Below, piece after piece: positions 1 through 7,414 of a stretch of 43,933 nucleotides of DNA. Source of the stretch: Desulfobulbaceae bacterium (GTDB lineage Bacteria > Desulfobacterota > Desulfobulbia > Desulfobulbales > Desulfocapsaceae); NCBI GenBank assembly GCA_026988015.1, contig JALSMA010000051.1:1-43933 (forward strand), given 5' to 3'. The stretch's first letter is position 1; each line of letters starts with the position of its first letter. A program made the translations under genes and the position numbers. The notes below the pieces were generated by a model, which made no database searches, had not been told where the DNA came from, and saw only the letters and a list, made by a program, of their open reading frames with translations.

Positions 1-412
1 TTGTAACGTATCATGTGCAAGCCTTTTGTTGAGTATTGCTCTGTATGCTTGCATATAGTACTACCTTTTTAAAGTCTTTACTCTACAATAACAGTTGGTT
101 GTGACTTTTTGAGGACAATCTAATTACCGACTCAACCACTTAATTTAACAGTATTTATTTTTTCTATTTTTTTTGTTTATTTCTTGCAATATTTCAACGG
201 AACCTCTACCCTGCAATGCCAATCCGGAGGATAGGGCAATGCTGAGGAGCGACCCGAGGGCCGAGGTTGGTGCCATGTGGATGGGGGCCCGGCTGTCAAC
301 AGCAGACCGGGTCTTCCTCTTTATTCTCCATCCATTTGGCTTCAATGCGGTAAACCTCGGGGGTATGGGGACTGGCCCCCCATCCATAACCGACAGGAAC
401 TGGAGGTTATGT

Positions 413-1099
413 TTATTTCTTTTTCCTGCTTCGGTTTTTTGCTTTTTCAAGCCGGTAACTGTCGATATTCACCTCCAGAATAACAGAATGATGAACCAGC
501 CGGTCTATTGCCGCAGCAGTGGCCATCGGGTCTTTAAATATTTTTTTCCACTGGGAAAAAAGAAGATTACTGGTGATCATTACACTGCTGCGTTCATAGC
601 AATGGGTAAGCAGCGTAAAAAGGACCTCCATCTCCTCACGGCTTTGCTGTACATAACCGATATCGTCAATAAGAATGGCGTCATACCTGGAGAATTTCTT
701 CAGGATTTTTGGTAATTCAAGCTCCCGTTTGGCAACAAGCAGCTCCTGAACAAGCATGCTGCAGGGGGTAAAGAAAAAACGTTTATCCCTGTTGATTAAC
801 TCCTGGCTAATGGCGCAGAGCAGATAGGTTTACCCGCTGCCTGGATTGCCAAAAGCAAGGATATTTTCGCACCTGTCCAGAAAGGATCCTTCCAGCAGAC
901 TATTGACCTGCGCGTTGATTCTTGCTGGCAGCCGTGATCGGTCAAAGGAGTCCAGGTTTTTTTCCAAAGGCAGTTTTGATTCCCGCAGATACCTGACAAT
1001 GCGTTTTCTCCGCCGTTCTTCACACTCACGGGCCATGAGCTCCTGAAGACACCTCCATACCGGTAAGAAGCTGGTCATATCCTTTAAGGCATATTCCAT
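413..1099 (-). pseudogene. istB: IstB-type IS21 helper ATPase, one in-frame stop
   Basis: IstB is the AAA+ helper that cooperates with the IstA transposase. The reading frame runs from an ATG at 1099 to a stop at 413, about 228 codons, which is near the usual IstB length. It shows an N-terminal IstB region, a Walker A segment reading GNPGSG, and further on the Walker B-like stretch ending in LIDDIGY. A TAA at 830-832 interrupts it exactly where the conserved Walker A lysine codon should be; the same frame continues after it (TYLLCAISQEL). The gene is therefore one base change (AAA to TAA) from intact. The nucleotide-binding lysine is lost even if the stop is read through, so I call it a pseudogene. 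Confidence 0.8.
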
Positions 1100-1108
1100 C
1101 TATTTCCA

Positions 1109-1139
1109 CGATGGCGTCGCGCTGCGCGCGACGCCATCG
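1109..1139. repeat. Perfect 14-bp hairpin between istA and istB remnants
   Basis: The arms CGATGGCGTCGCGC and GCGCGACGCCATCG are perfect reverse complements separated by the 3-nt loop TGC. It lies 10 bp upstream of the istB start on the minus strand, so it would fold over the istB ribosome-binding region in an istAB transcript. It is much more GC-rich than its surroundings. Function unknown. Confidence 0.7.
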
Positions 1140-1189
1140 GCCCGAGCTGAGCGGAAACCGCTCCAACGCCATGATGGCTGACTTCTTTT

Positions 1190-1407
1190 AATGAACAATG
1201 GTGGGCAAAAAGAGCTCAGTCCCAATAGATGCCTGCTTGCTGATTCGCGGCCGCCATCAAGTCGCTGGAACGGAACCCAGCAGTGCTGTCACCCTGTACT
1301 TTCAGGCTGTTTTCTCGTCCATCCCGGATCTAGCTGCAGATCTTTCCCAGAGTCTTCCCCTGGCTTTAATATTTCTTCAATTCCTTCACCTGATTATCTG
1401 TGATCAT
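1190..1407 (-). pseudogene. istA: IstA transposase N-terminal remnant
   Basis: Behind a strong Shine-Dalgarno (GGAGGAAAAGG), an ATG at 1407 opens MITDNQVKELKKY and then meets TAA. Further along, in another frame, near 1322-1303, is MDEKTA-stop-KYR, which matches the start of the IstA helix-turn-helix region (MDEKTARKYR in relatives). Several stops and frameshifts follow, and the catalytic DDE core is absent: only about 90 bp separate this remnant from istB, so most of istA has been deleted. It is non-functional. Confidence 0.6.
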
Positions 1408-1506
1408 TCCTTTTCCTCCTTGGAGAAACAGGAATAATCATTTCACAATTATCTGAGAAAAATAATTGTCGCTGATCATACGGAGCTCGACAACCGAACT
1501 TTTCAC

Positions 1507-1996
1507 CTAGTGTCGATAAAAGGTAGACTTGGGAATGAGCATGGCATCACAAGCAGCCTTTTTGCCAACTATTTCGCTCAAAGAAACTGTGGCTGAAATC
1601 AGCTCGTTTCTCCGTTGTTGTTTTGAGGTATCCCCAGGATCTCGGAGATTTTTTTGAAAGTCTATGATGATCTCGGCCTGCTGTAACTTGTGGGAGAGTT
1701 GCTTGTTTTCCCTTTCAAGACGGGTTACTTCCCTGGCAAGAGGGCTGACCTTCTTAGGCTCTCTCCCTAGTTTCTTCAATGTAAGCCCGTCTAATACCCC
1801 TCCATCACGTTGACGGAGCCATGTATTGATATTGGAATGATAAAGGCCTTCCCGGCGCAACAAAGCAGCGATCTCTCCGAGAACAGAGCAGGCATCATAT
1901 TCCTTGAGGATTCGAAGTTTATAGGCGACCGTATACTTCCTGCGAGGTTTTTTTCTCCGGCACTTCAGGATCCGGCGGCGATGAGTTGCCGGCCAT
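1507..1996 (-). pseudogene. IS3-family transposase OrfA fragment, frameshifted
   Basis: The frame 1863-1507 encodes a helix-turn-helix/coiled-coil OrfA type (LLRREGLYHSNINTWLRQ, then ARLERENKQL-like heptads: VTRLERENKQLSHKLQQAE). It runs into KAACDAMLIPKSTFYRH, the region normally at the start of OrfB, and then hits TAG next to the IS21 boundary. The upstream part continues in homology (EKK-PRRKYTVAYKLRILKEYDAC) from an ATG at 1996, but in another frame. The frame changes at a run of seven A residues (minus strand) at 1948-1954. The DDE integrase domain of OrfB is missing, so this is a truncated copy. Confidence 0.7.
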
Positions 1997-2157
1997 TGAT
2001 TTAACTCCAGTCGACCTACACTAATTTCACAAGGGGTAGGCGTTTCACTTACATTGACACAGGGGGTTATGAGTGCTGGTTTTTAGCGCACTGATTACAA
2101 GCTTCGCAAAACAAAAAAATGCATAAATGAGAATCCCAAGTACTCGATTCAGTTTAC

Positions 2158-3573
2158 TTATTGTTGTTTTGCAGCCACAGGACTCTCTTCAAAACTCCCA
2201 CCAAGTGCAAGGTGGAGATTAACTCGATTCACCAGACGCTGACCGGCAACATCCATCTCAGCAATGCGCGACGCAATCCATTTGTTTTCAATAGTTAAGA
2301 CGTCAAGCAGAGTAATCTGACCAATCTCATGCTGCGCCATGGTCTGGTCGTACGCTATTTTATTTTCCCTCACCTCAACCTTCAGATATTCTTCCCGTTT
2401 AAGAAGATGTTCTTCAGTAGCAAGTGACTCTTCAACCTCTTTAAAGGCTCTAAGGGCTGCCTCGGCATAAGCAGCAATGGCGCCCTGCTGTACTGCCGTT
2501 GCTTTATCAACTTCAGCTTCAATGGCGCCTCCGGTATAAAGGGGGCCAAAAAGACCTGCACTTAAACCAGCAATGGCATCATTTATGGTGTTTAATCCTA
2601 CTCCAAGGGTGAAATTGAAACGAGGGAGGTGGAGAAGCTCGGCCTCTTTCTGTTTAAAAAAAGCAGATGCAACCCGATGCTCGGCAGCAATAAGGTCAGG
2701 CCTGCGCTCCAGTATGGCAGAGGGAATTCCTGCTGGAATTGGCGGTGGCACAGCAACGAGTTTATCAGCTGTTTGCAGATCCGCATAGGGGTAACGCCCA
2801 AGCAACAGTTCAAGACTGCGCAGAGCTTTTTCAGAAGCAGATAATGCGTCCCGGGCAGCTTCTCCTGCAGATGCAGCAGCGCCACGAGCCAAGTGAACAT
2901 CCCGTTTCGTTCCCTTACCGATATCCTCCATGGCAACGGCTACCTCAACTCGTTTTTGCTGGAGTTTCACCACATCTTCTGCAAACTGGTGCTGAAACTT
3001 TGCTGTGTTTGCCATAAACCAGCCATTGGCTACAGATGCTGCCAGAGATTGTCTGGCAAACTGATAATCAGCTATGGTTGCAGCTGTCTCCTGCTTGCTA
3101 CCAGCAATATCAGTGGCAATGCGCCCCCAGACATCAGCTTCCCAGGAGATATCAAGCCCACCGCCGCTTCCTCCTTTACCGGTGCCAGAGCCTTTATATT
3201 CAGTATCAGCGTACCCGCCGGCATATCCAACCGTGGGTTTAAGACCGGCTTCTGCCTGCCTGGTCAGACTATTGGCCTGATCAACTTTGGCTCTGGCAAT
3301 TTGCAAACCCGGATTTGCAGCAAGCGCCTCGTCTGTAAGCGTAATCAATGTCGGATCATTAAAGCTCCTGATCCAGCCATCATCAACCTTATCCTGCTCT
3401 GCCTTTGCGACAAAGCTGTTCGGTACCCGTTTTTCCACAACCTCACCTTTAATAGATGCGGTTGCTTCCCCCTGGGTTGCGACAGGCCCGGCACAACCAT
3501 TGAGAAAAAGTATCGTAATTCCTGCCGCCACACTACTGACAAAAAAAATCTTATTATTTTTGGTTATTAGCAT
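2158..3573 (-). CDS. Outer-membrane efflux lipoprotein, TolC/NodT family
   Basis: This is the outer-membrane channel of a tripartite efflux or secretion system. The 471-residue length and the repeated OEP-type helical pattern fit the NodT/OprM branch. The N-terminus has a hydrophobic stretch ending in the lipobox LNGC, which predicts lipid attachment at Cys27. Near residues 285-300, IPSAILERRPDLIAAEHRV is the hallmark of the family, and the C-terminal part has the LLDVLTIENKW helix. It is the last gene of a minus-strand set, 17 bp after the membrane-fusion gene, so it probably supplies the exit duct for the YibH-like adaptor. Substrate unknown. Confidence 0.88.
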   Translation of the reverse strand: MLITKNNKIFFVSSVAAGITILFLNGCAGPVATQGEATASIKGEVVEKRVPNSFVAKAEQDKVDDGWIRSFNDPTLITLTDEALAANPGLQIARAKVDQANSLTRQAEAGLKPTVGYAGGYADTEYKGSGTGKGGSGGGLDISWEADVWGRIATDIAGSKQETAATIADYQFARQSLAASVANGWFMANTAKFQHQFAEDVVKLQQKRVEVAVAMEDIGKGTKRDVHLARGAAASAGEAARDALSASEKALRSLELLLGRYPYADLQTADKLVAVPPPIPAGIPSAILERRPDLIAAEHRVASAFFKQKEAELLHLPRFNFTLGVGLNTINDAIAGLSAGLFGPLYTGGAIEAEVDKATAVQQGAIAAYAEAALRAFKEVEESLATEEHLLKREEYLKVEVRENKIAYDQTMAQHEIGQITLLDVLTIENKWIASRIAEMDVAGQRLVNRVNLHLALGGSFEESPVAAKQQ

Positions 3574-3590
3574 TTTTTAAGTCCGATTAA

Positions 3591-4538
3591 TTAATGAAAA
3601 TGTATAAAGTTCCGCCAGCTTTCTACCCGTAGTAACATTCTTCTCAATATTTGAATATGGTGAGCGCGATCACTGTATAAGGCCACAACAGCATCACTCC
3701 CCATGGGAATATAAAACGTGCTCATATCTTCTTCAAACTCCAGGATAACAGGTACCAGTCCCTTGGGCATTTGTTCCGACAGAGAGTATAGATTTCTTTT
3801 AGCAGAAAGCTCACCTTCTGCTAGGACAGGCATAAGTTGAACCACCTTAGCCTTAAACACCCTTCCTGGTATTCCAGGATAGATCACCTCTGCCTCATTA
3901 CCAACTTTAATGTTTTGCATAGGCTCCTGACTGAAACCTGCTATAAACATCTCAGTATCCGCATTTACAAAAATCATCACAGGAGATACTGGTAATGGCA
4001 CGGCCATTTGCCCGGGACGCATCAGAAGCTGGGTAACAAAACCAGGTCCTGGCGCGCGAACAGTACAGCTATCCAGATTAAACTGAGCCATTTCCAGTTG
4101 ACCTTCGAGGCTTTTTACTTCTTTGTCATAAAGATCAATATCAAATTTGGCGCCACCTGCGACCTTGACAAGTCTGCGGGAGTCTTCCAGGCGCTTTTTG
4201 GAAAAATCGAGTTGAGCCTGAAGTGAATTCACTTTACCCTGAAAGGGGACGGGGTCAATTCTAAACAGAATGTCCCCCTCCTTCAGGGGGACATTGGTCT
4301 GTACCGGTATTTCGATCACCTTGCCGCGTACATTGGCCACAATACCGGTTGATATAAAATAACTTTTTGCAACTTTAGAGGCTGGATGAAAATAAGCCAT
4401 AAGCATCAGCATGCTGCCCATCATAATCACAGCACCGAGGAAGACTGTGGTTATTGTCCACTGGTTTACTGGAATCTTGAAAATCTTAATAATGGCCCAG
4501 CAGAAGGAAAAATAGATCGTTAAAAGTAACAGTTCCAT
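3591..4538 (-). CDS. yibH: YibH-like HlyD-family membrane-fusion protein
   Basis: A periplasmic adaptor anchored in the inner membrane. Residues 1-50 hold a transmembrane segment and the motif KIFKIPVNQWT, which closely resembles the E. coli YibH N-terminus. A biotinyl-lipoyl-like half follows (IPVQTNVPLKEGDILFRIDPVPF, residues 95-117), then a coiled coil and the second half (TVRAPGPGFVTQLLMRPGQMA). The C-terminus ILRRMLLRVESW also matches YibH. At 315 residues it is shorter than E. coli YibH, mainly in the coiled coil. It starts 2 bp after the DUF3302 gene, the same pairing as yibI-yibH in E. coli, but here an outer-membrane factor follows. No inner-membrane pump is encoded nearby. Confidence 0.88.
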   Translation of the reverse strand: MELLLLTIYFSFCWAIIKIFKIPVNQWTITTVFLGAVIMMGSMLMLMAYFHPASKVAKSYFISTGIVANVRGKVIEIPVQTNVPLKEGDILFRIDPVPFQGKVNSLQAQLDFSKKRLEDSRRLVKVAGGAKFDIDLYDKEVKSLEGQLEMAQFNLDSCTVRAPGPGFVTQLLMRPGQMAVPLPVSPVMIFVNADTEMFIAGFSQEPMQNIKVGNEAEVIYPGIPGRVFKAKVVQLMPVLAEGELSAKRNLYSLSEQMPKGLVPVILEFEEDMSTFYIPMGSDAVVALYSDRAHHIQILRRMLLRVESWRNFIHFH

Positions 4539-4540
4539 TC

Positions 4541-4933
4541 TTATGCCTCCTTAGCTGCTGCTTTTGATTTTTGCACAGGAGACGCTGGGTTTTGCTTCTG
4601 TTCCAGATCAGATATCCGTGCCTGTAAAGCCAGAAGCGTTGCCTCGTGTTCCGCCAAAACATCTGCTTCTGTTTTGTTGCTGCCAGTCGAAGACATTCCA
4701 AAGCCTTTTCCCGGTACATATAGTGTCGCCCATATCCATAAGAAGGGCCACAGGGCATGCATCAGAAAGAGACTGACCCAGCCTGCTGTATGAATCGCAT
4801 GCACATGGGGGTGATTACGTTTTTTTGCTATGTTATATGGGATATCATGTATATAGACAACCGCATACAGAATAATTATTACAACAGATACCAAGATACC
4901 CAGTGCGATAAAATCAAGAACTCTGCCTTCCAT
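4541..4933 (-). CDS. yibI: DUF3302 family inner-membrane protein (YibI-like)
   Basis: A 130-residue protein with two membrane segments (about residues 8-28 and 50-72). Between them is the conserved block HDIPYNIAKKRNHPHVHAIH and then the tract GWVSLFLMHALWPFLWIW, nearly identical in style to E. coli YibI. The C-terminal third is a charged coiled coil rich in Ala/Lys. A Shine-Dalgarno (GGAG, 9 bases upstream) supports the ATG at 4933. It is the first gene of a three-gene minus-strand operon with the YibH-like adaptor and the outer-membrane lipoprotein. The family's molecular role is not established; the context says it belongs to an export system. Confidence 0.88.
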   Translation of the reverse strand: MEGRVLDFIALGILVSVVIIILYAVVYIHDIPYNIAKKRNHPHVHAIHTAGWVSLFLMHALWPFLWIWATLYVPGKGFGMSSTGSNKTEADVLAEHEATLLALQARISDLEQKQNPASPVQKSKAAAKEA

Positions 4934-5059
4934 TTTTAAACTCCTTTAAAACAAAACCAATTGAGAGATAAACCAGCATGGCTGGATTAGTTTGTACAGG
5001 TCATAGCCACAACCAACAATGAAAATAGTCTGGATCAACAAGGCGGTGTGGCCTATTTT

Positions 5060-5126
5060 CTGATAAATTATGAATTGTATTCTTGAATATTTTGATGTTC
5101 TTCTTCAACTTACTATAATTTATCAG
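5060..5126. repeat. 12-bp perfect inverted repeat upstream of the efflux operon
   Basis: CTGATAAATTAT (5060-5071) and ATAATTTATCAG (5115-5126) are perfect reverse complements 43 bp apart. They lie about 130 bp before the DUF3302 start. They could be the ends of a tiny mobile repeat or paired operator half-sites. The rest of 4934-5290 holds only A/T-rich sequence and possible transposon debris (a minus-strand frame reading GKAPGEWFDKLFK near 5215-5260). Confidence 0.5.
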
Positions 5127-5290
5127 TAGTGTCCAGTTCTAAGATTTCACAACCCTAATAATTACATGGACTTATCGAATCTCACCTCAAAACATTGTAC
5201 AAGAAGAATTACTTTGTCTCCTTATTTAAACAACTTATCAAACCATTCCCCTGGTGCCTTTCCATAAATGGCCTTTTCGCCCGATTGACC

Positions 5291-5540
5291 TGGTCAAGTA
5301 AAGGTGGACATTTTGTTAAGCAGCCTTTTGTAAAGCTGTCTCCTTTTCCCAATCCACTGGACTCATTTATCCCAGATGATAGTGAAGCCGTCAGCTGTTG
5401 TAAAACATCTCTATGTAATCCACGATGTCTCCCTTAGCATGAACAATGGTGTATAACCCTCCCCGTTAACCAGCTCGATCTTGAGTGTGCCGAAAAAACT
5501 TTCCGCTACGGCATTATCCAGGCAGCCCTGGGGGCTTCTT
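5291..5540 (-). pseudogene. IS3-family transposase OrfB C-terminal fragment (left copy)
   Basis: On the minus strand the sequence reads CLDNAVAESFFGTLKIELVNGEGY, the conserved end of the IS3 OrfB integrase core, followed after frame breaks by DYIEMFYNS. The element end is at 5291-5310, TGGTCAAGTAAAGGTGGACA. A related end with two mismatches occurs at 16018-16037. Everything upstream of the last third of OrfB is missing. The fragment directly abuts the truncated methyltransferase, so the insertion or a later deletion probably removed that gene's start. Confidence 0.7.
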
Positions 5541-5935
5541 TTGATAAATAATCCGCCAGACAACATAGATGATGGCAGGTTCGGGGAAATTAAATATATT
5601 GCAAGGGAGGAGACTTTGGGGAAAAATTGTCAGCTTCAGTTTCTGGCAGCAGACGCTACTGATCCTCCATTTATAGGAGCAGTCTTCGATGCGGTTGTTT
5701 GTCGCAATCTGCTTTGGACTTTGCCCGACCCGGCTCTGGCCTTGCAGCGGTGGCAGCAGGTCTTAAAACCCGGTGGCAAGCTGGTTGTCTCCGATGGAAT
5801 CTGGAGGGCTAAAGGGATAAAAGAAAGGATCAGGCAATATTTTCGTCTAATGGTTTCGGTTATGCAAAAAGGCTTGACCAATTCCACTTCGATGCAGTTT
5901 TTCCTTACTTAAAATCGGCTTCGGGACAGACTCCC
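5540..5935 (+). pseudogene. Class I SAM-dependent methyltransferase, truncated and frameshifted
   Basis: The C-terminal half of a class I methyltransferase can be read: FLAADATDPPFIGAVFDAVVCRNLLWTLPDPALALQRWQQVLKPGG-KLVVSDG. These are motifs II-VI, with the typical acidic D near 'AADATDPPF' and the post-motif LKPGG loop. The glycine-rich SAM-binding motif I and everything before it are missing, replaced by IS3-type debris. Near 5850-5870 the homologous frame appears to shift: one frame ends NSTSMQFFLT-stop at 5912, while another continues GYAKRLDQFHFDAVFPYLKS to a stop near 5946. Methyltransferases of this type often sit next to metal-complex ABC importers, which fits the neighbours. I judge it non-functional. 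Confidence 0.6.
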
Positions 5936-5946
5936 ATGTTCCAATA

Positions 5947-6240
5947 GTATCCATGCAGAATCAGCAAGGAAACTTTTGCTCAATACCGATTTCACGCAAC
6001 CGATGCAACACGAGAAAATGTTTTCTCATCATCCTTATCCGATATTTTACGGTTCTCATTTTTTCGTTATTAGCTGCACACGACCATAGTTCATCCTTTT
6101 CTGCCCACACTTCCTGGTCTGCTCCGGGAACAGAGGGCTCGTTGCGGCCTCACCTTCCTCATTTATTCACACCGTTTCGAAGGGAGCCACAACATCGTTT
6201 TTTAAGTTGTTGACAAAAAACCGATTCCTTACTACCACAC
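5947..6240. other. Intergenic stretch with no supported gene
   Basis: About 290 bp between the methyltransferase remnant and the first NikR-like site. The open frames here are short, low in recognisable motifs, and without a good ribosome-binding site. It may be further gene debris; I see no RNA gene. Confidence 0.4.
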
Positions 6241-6242
6241 GA

Positions 6243-6269
6243 GTAATACGAAATTGATTAACGTGTTAC
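6243..6269. promoter_or_regulatory. NikR-like operator 1
   Basis: GTAATAC (6243-6249), 13 bp, GTGTTAC (6263-6269). It has the same architecture and spacing as the two palindromes between the ABC operons and differs by one base in one arm. It lies about 360 bp before the FmdE-like start, the only intact plus-strand gene it could serve. Confidence 0.55.
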
Positions 6270-6456
6270 TTGCCCTCTTATTTACTCTTTCGCCGTAAAG
6301 TGACTGTCTCGCTGTCACGTCACAGGTGAGTAAAGAAACGAACACAGGTTAGATACGTAACAACTACATCCTGCAATTGACAAGTTTACTGGAGAAGCGA
6401 AGTTCAATGACGATGACATATTCGCTACTTCAATCCATAGACAGGGAAGCAGACTG

Positions 6457-6608
6457 GGTGAAATGTCAATCCTGAAGGGAAAAGAAAACGAAAATATGTA
6501 TATTTATCCAGGTAGTGGATAGGCTATCTCAACAAATAATACATAAAACATCGAAATAAAGTGTGAATTTTTTTCATTTTCTGAAGTGCAGGAATTAAGG
6601 ACTACATT
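6457..6608 (+). repeat. Diverged direct repeat, copy A (before the FmdE-like gene)
   Basis: A segment of about 150 bp that aligns by eye, almost without gaps, to 7246-7397 (offset 789 bp). Shared blocks are GGTGARAT/TGTCAAT at the start, ATGTATATT, AGCTAT/GGCTAT, and TTTTCATTTTCTGAAGT near the end. It ends 20 bp before the FmdE-like start codon, so it is that gene's promoter/leader region. Confidence 0.65.
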
Positions 6609-6627
6609 TCCATGACAGGAGAACATA

Positions 6628-7230
6628 ATGATAGTGCCCATGGATTTATACAGCCTGGTTCAAAGAAAAGGATATTTAAGCCCTGAAATGGCCATTGGTT
6701 GGAAAATTGGAACATATGTGGCGGAATATTTCGATGATTTGAGCGATGTGGGAGTAGCAGCAGTTTCTGACAATGATGCTGTTCTGGCTCTTTTACATCT
6801 GATACAGGGAAACGGTTATCCTGGGCGAATAGTTGTGCCCAAGTCCGCCAGACCCTGGGATTTTCTCTTTTACCATCTCACCACTGGAACACAACTGAGC
6901 TTCACACTCATCAGGAAGCGTACTGAGTTGCCACAGAAAATTCGAGAGCTGGAAGCAGAATTGTGTGAGCACAACCACGACGAACTGGAAAGATACCAGG
7001 CAAGTCTTGATTTCCTGATAAAATCGATCCTTCGTGAGCCAGTGACAAGTTTTTCCCTTATCCGTCAGAGCCGTTGTCGACGTTTGCATATACAGAACGA
7101 GGAAGGTCATTTGATTCACTGCCATCATTGTGGTAGCCTGATTCCTCCTGACAGGGCCTGGGATGTTGAAGGTGACATCTGCTGCCTGTCCTGTGCCGGC
7201 CTTGAACCAGTTTGGGGAATCTACCATTGA
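6628..7230 (+). CDS. Divergent FmdE-like protein with C-terminal zinc ribbon
   Basis: A 200-residue protein whose layout matches FmdE-family proteins (PF02663 type). GYLSPEMAIGWKIG (15-28) corresponds to the HGHxCxGxxIG block. AAVSDNDAVLALLHLIQGNGYPGR corresponds to the D-x-C-x-x-D-A-I-Q...TGC-x-x-GK block. The C-terminus carries a zinc ribbon (C165-x2-C168 and C186-x2-C189). The canonical His-Gly-His and Cys ligands of the N-terminal block are replaced (RKGY, S18), and the two later Cys are Ala and Tyr, so the usual ligand site is gone while the ribbon remains. AGGAG seven bases before the ATG at 6628 supports the start. It converges on the FecE-type operon and may act in metal handling; function unproven. 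Confidence 0.7.
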   Translation: MIVPMDLYSLVQRKGYLSPEMAIGWKIGTYVAEYFDDLSDVGVAAVSDNDAVLALLHLIQGNGYPGRIVVPKSARPWDFLFYHLTTGTQLSFTLIRKRTELPQKIRELEAELCEHNHDELERYQASLDFLIKSILREPVTSFSLIRQSRCRRLHIQNEEGHLIHCHHCGSLIPPDRAWDVEGDICCLSCAGLEPVWGIYH

Positions 7231-7245
7231 TAACGAAGAAAATTT

Positions 7246-7397
7246 GGTGAGATTGTCAATTCCACAGGGCAAGAGAATGAAATAATGTATATTCACTCAA
7301 ATAGTGAACAAGCTATTGCGGCGAATAAGGCATAAGTGACGAAATATAGAATGAAAACTCTTTTCATTTTCTGAAGTTCAGGGTTTAAGTCATACTT
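7246..7397 (+). repeat. Diverged direct repeat, copy B (after the FmdE-like gene)
   Basis: Second copy of the segment at 6457-6608, lying in the convergent gap between the FmdE-like gene and the FecE-type gene, 18 bp from the latter's stop. It has no gene behind it. The simplest reading is that a leader-plus-gene unit of about 789 bp was tandemly duplicated and the second gene was lost. Confidence 0.6.
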
Positions 7398-7414
7398 CAT
7401 TCAAGTCATTGTAG

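Larger units (their letters stand above)
150..1505 (-). mobile_element. IS21-family insertion sequence remnant
   Basis: A decayed IS21-type element on the minus strand. The order read on that strand is an A/T-rich terminal segment (about 1415-1505), an istA start that soon breaks down, a palindrome, an istB with one nonsense codon, and about 260 bp of non-coding tail (150-412). The right boundary is placed near 1505 because the neighbouring IS3-type reading frame ends abruptly there. I could not find a matching terminal repeat on the left, so that end is approximate. Positions 1-150 show nothing I can identify. Confidence 0.65.

Noticed and set aside
145-715. Open frames on both strands over the IS21 tail (101 and 180 residues)
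   Set aside because: They lie in the non-coding tail of the IS21 remnant, lack ribosome-binding sites and overlap each other; one overlaps istB. I treat them as chance frames.
5953-6213. Plus-strand 86-codon frame after the methyltransferase remnant
   Set aside because: Composition rich in Ser/His/Phe with no motif and no Shine-Dalgarno; probably chance.
6505-7308. Six-bp hairpins in both copies of the direct repeat (6505-6521 and 7292-7308) as covarying RNA structure
   Set aside because: When the copies are aligned without gaps the two hairpins are shifted by two bases, so they are not at homologous positions and do not show true covariation.
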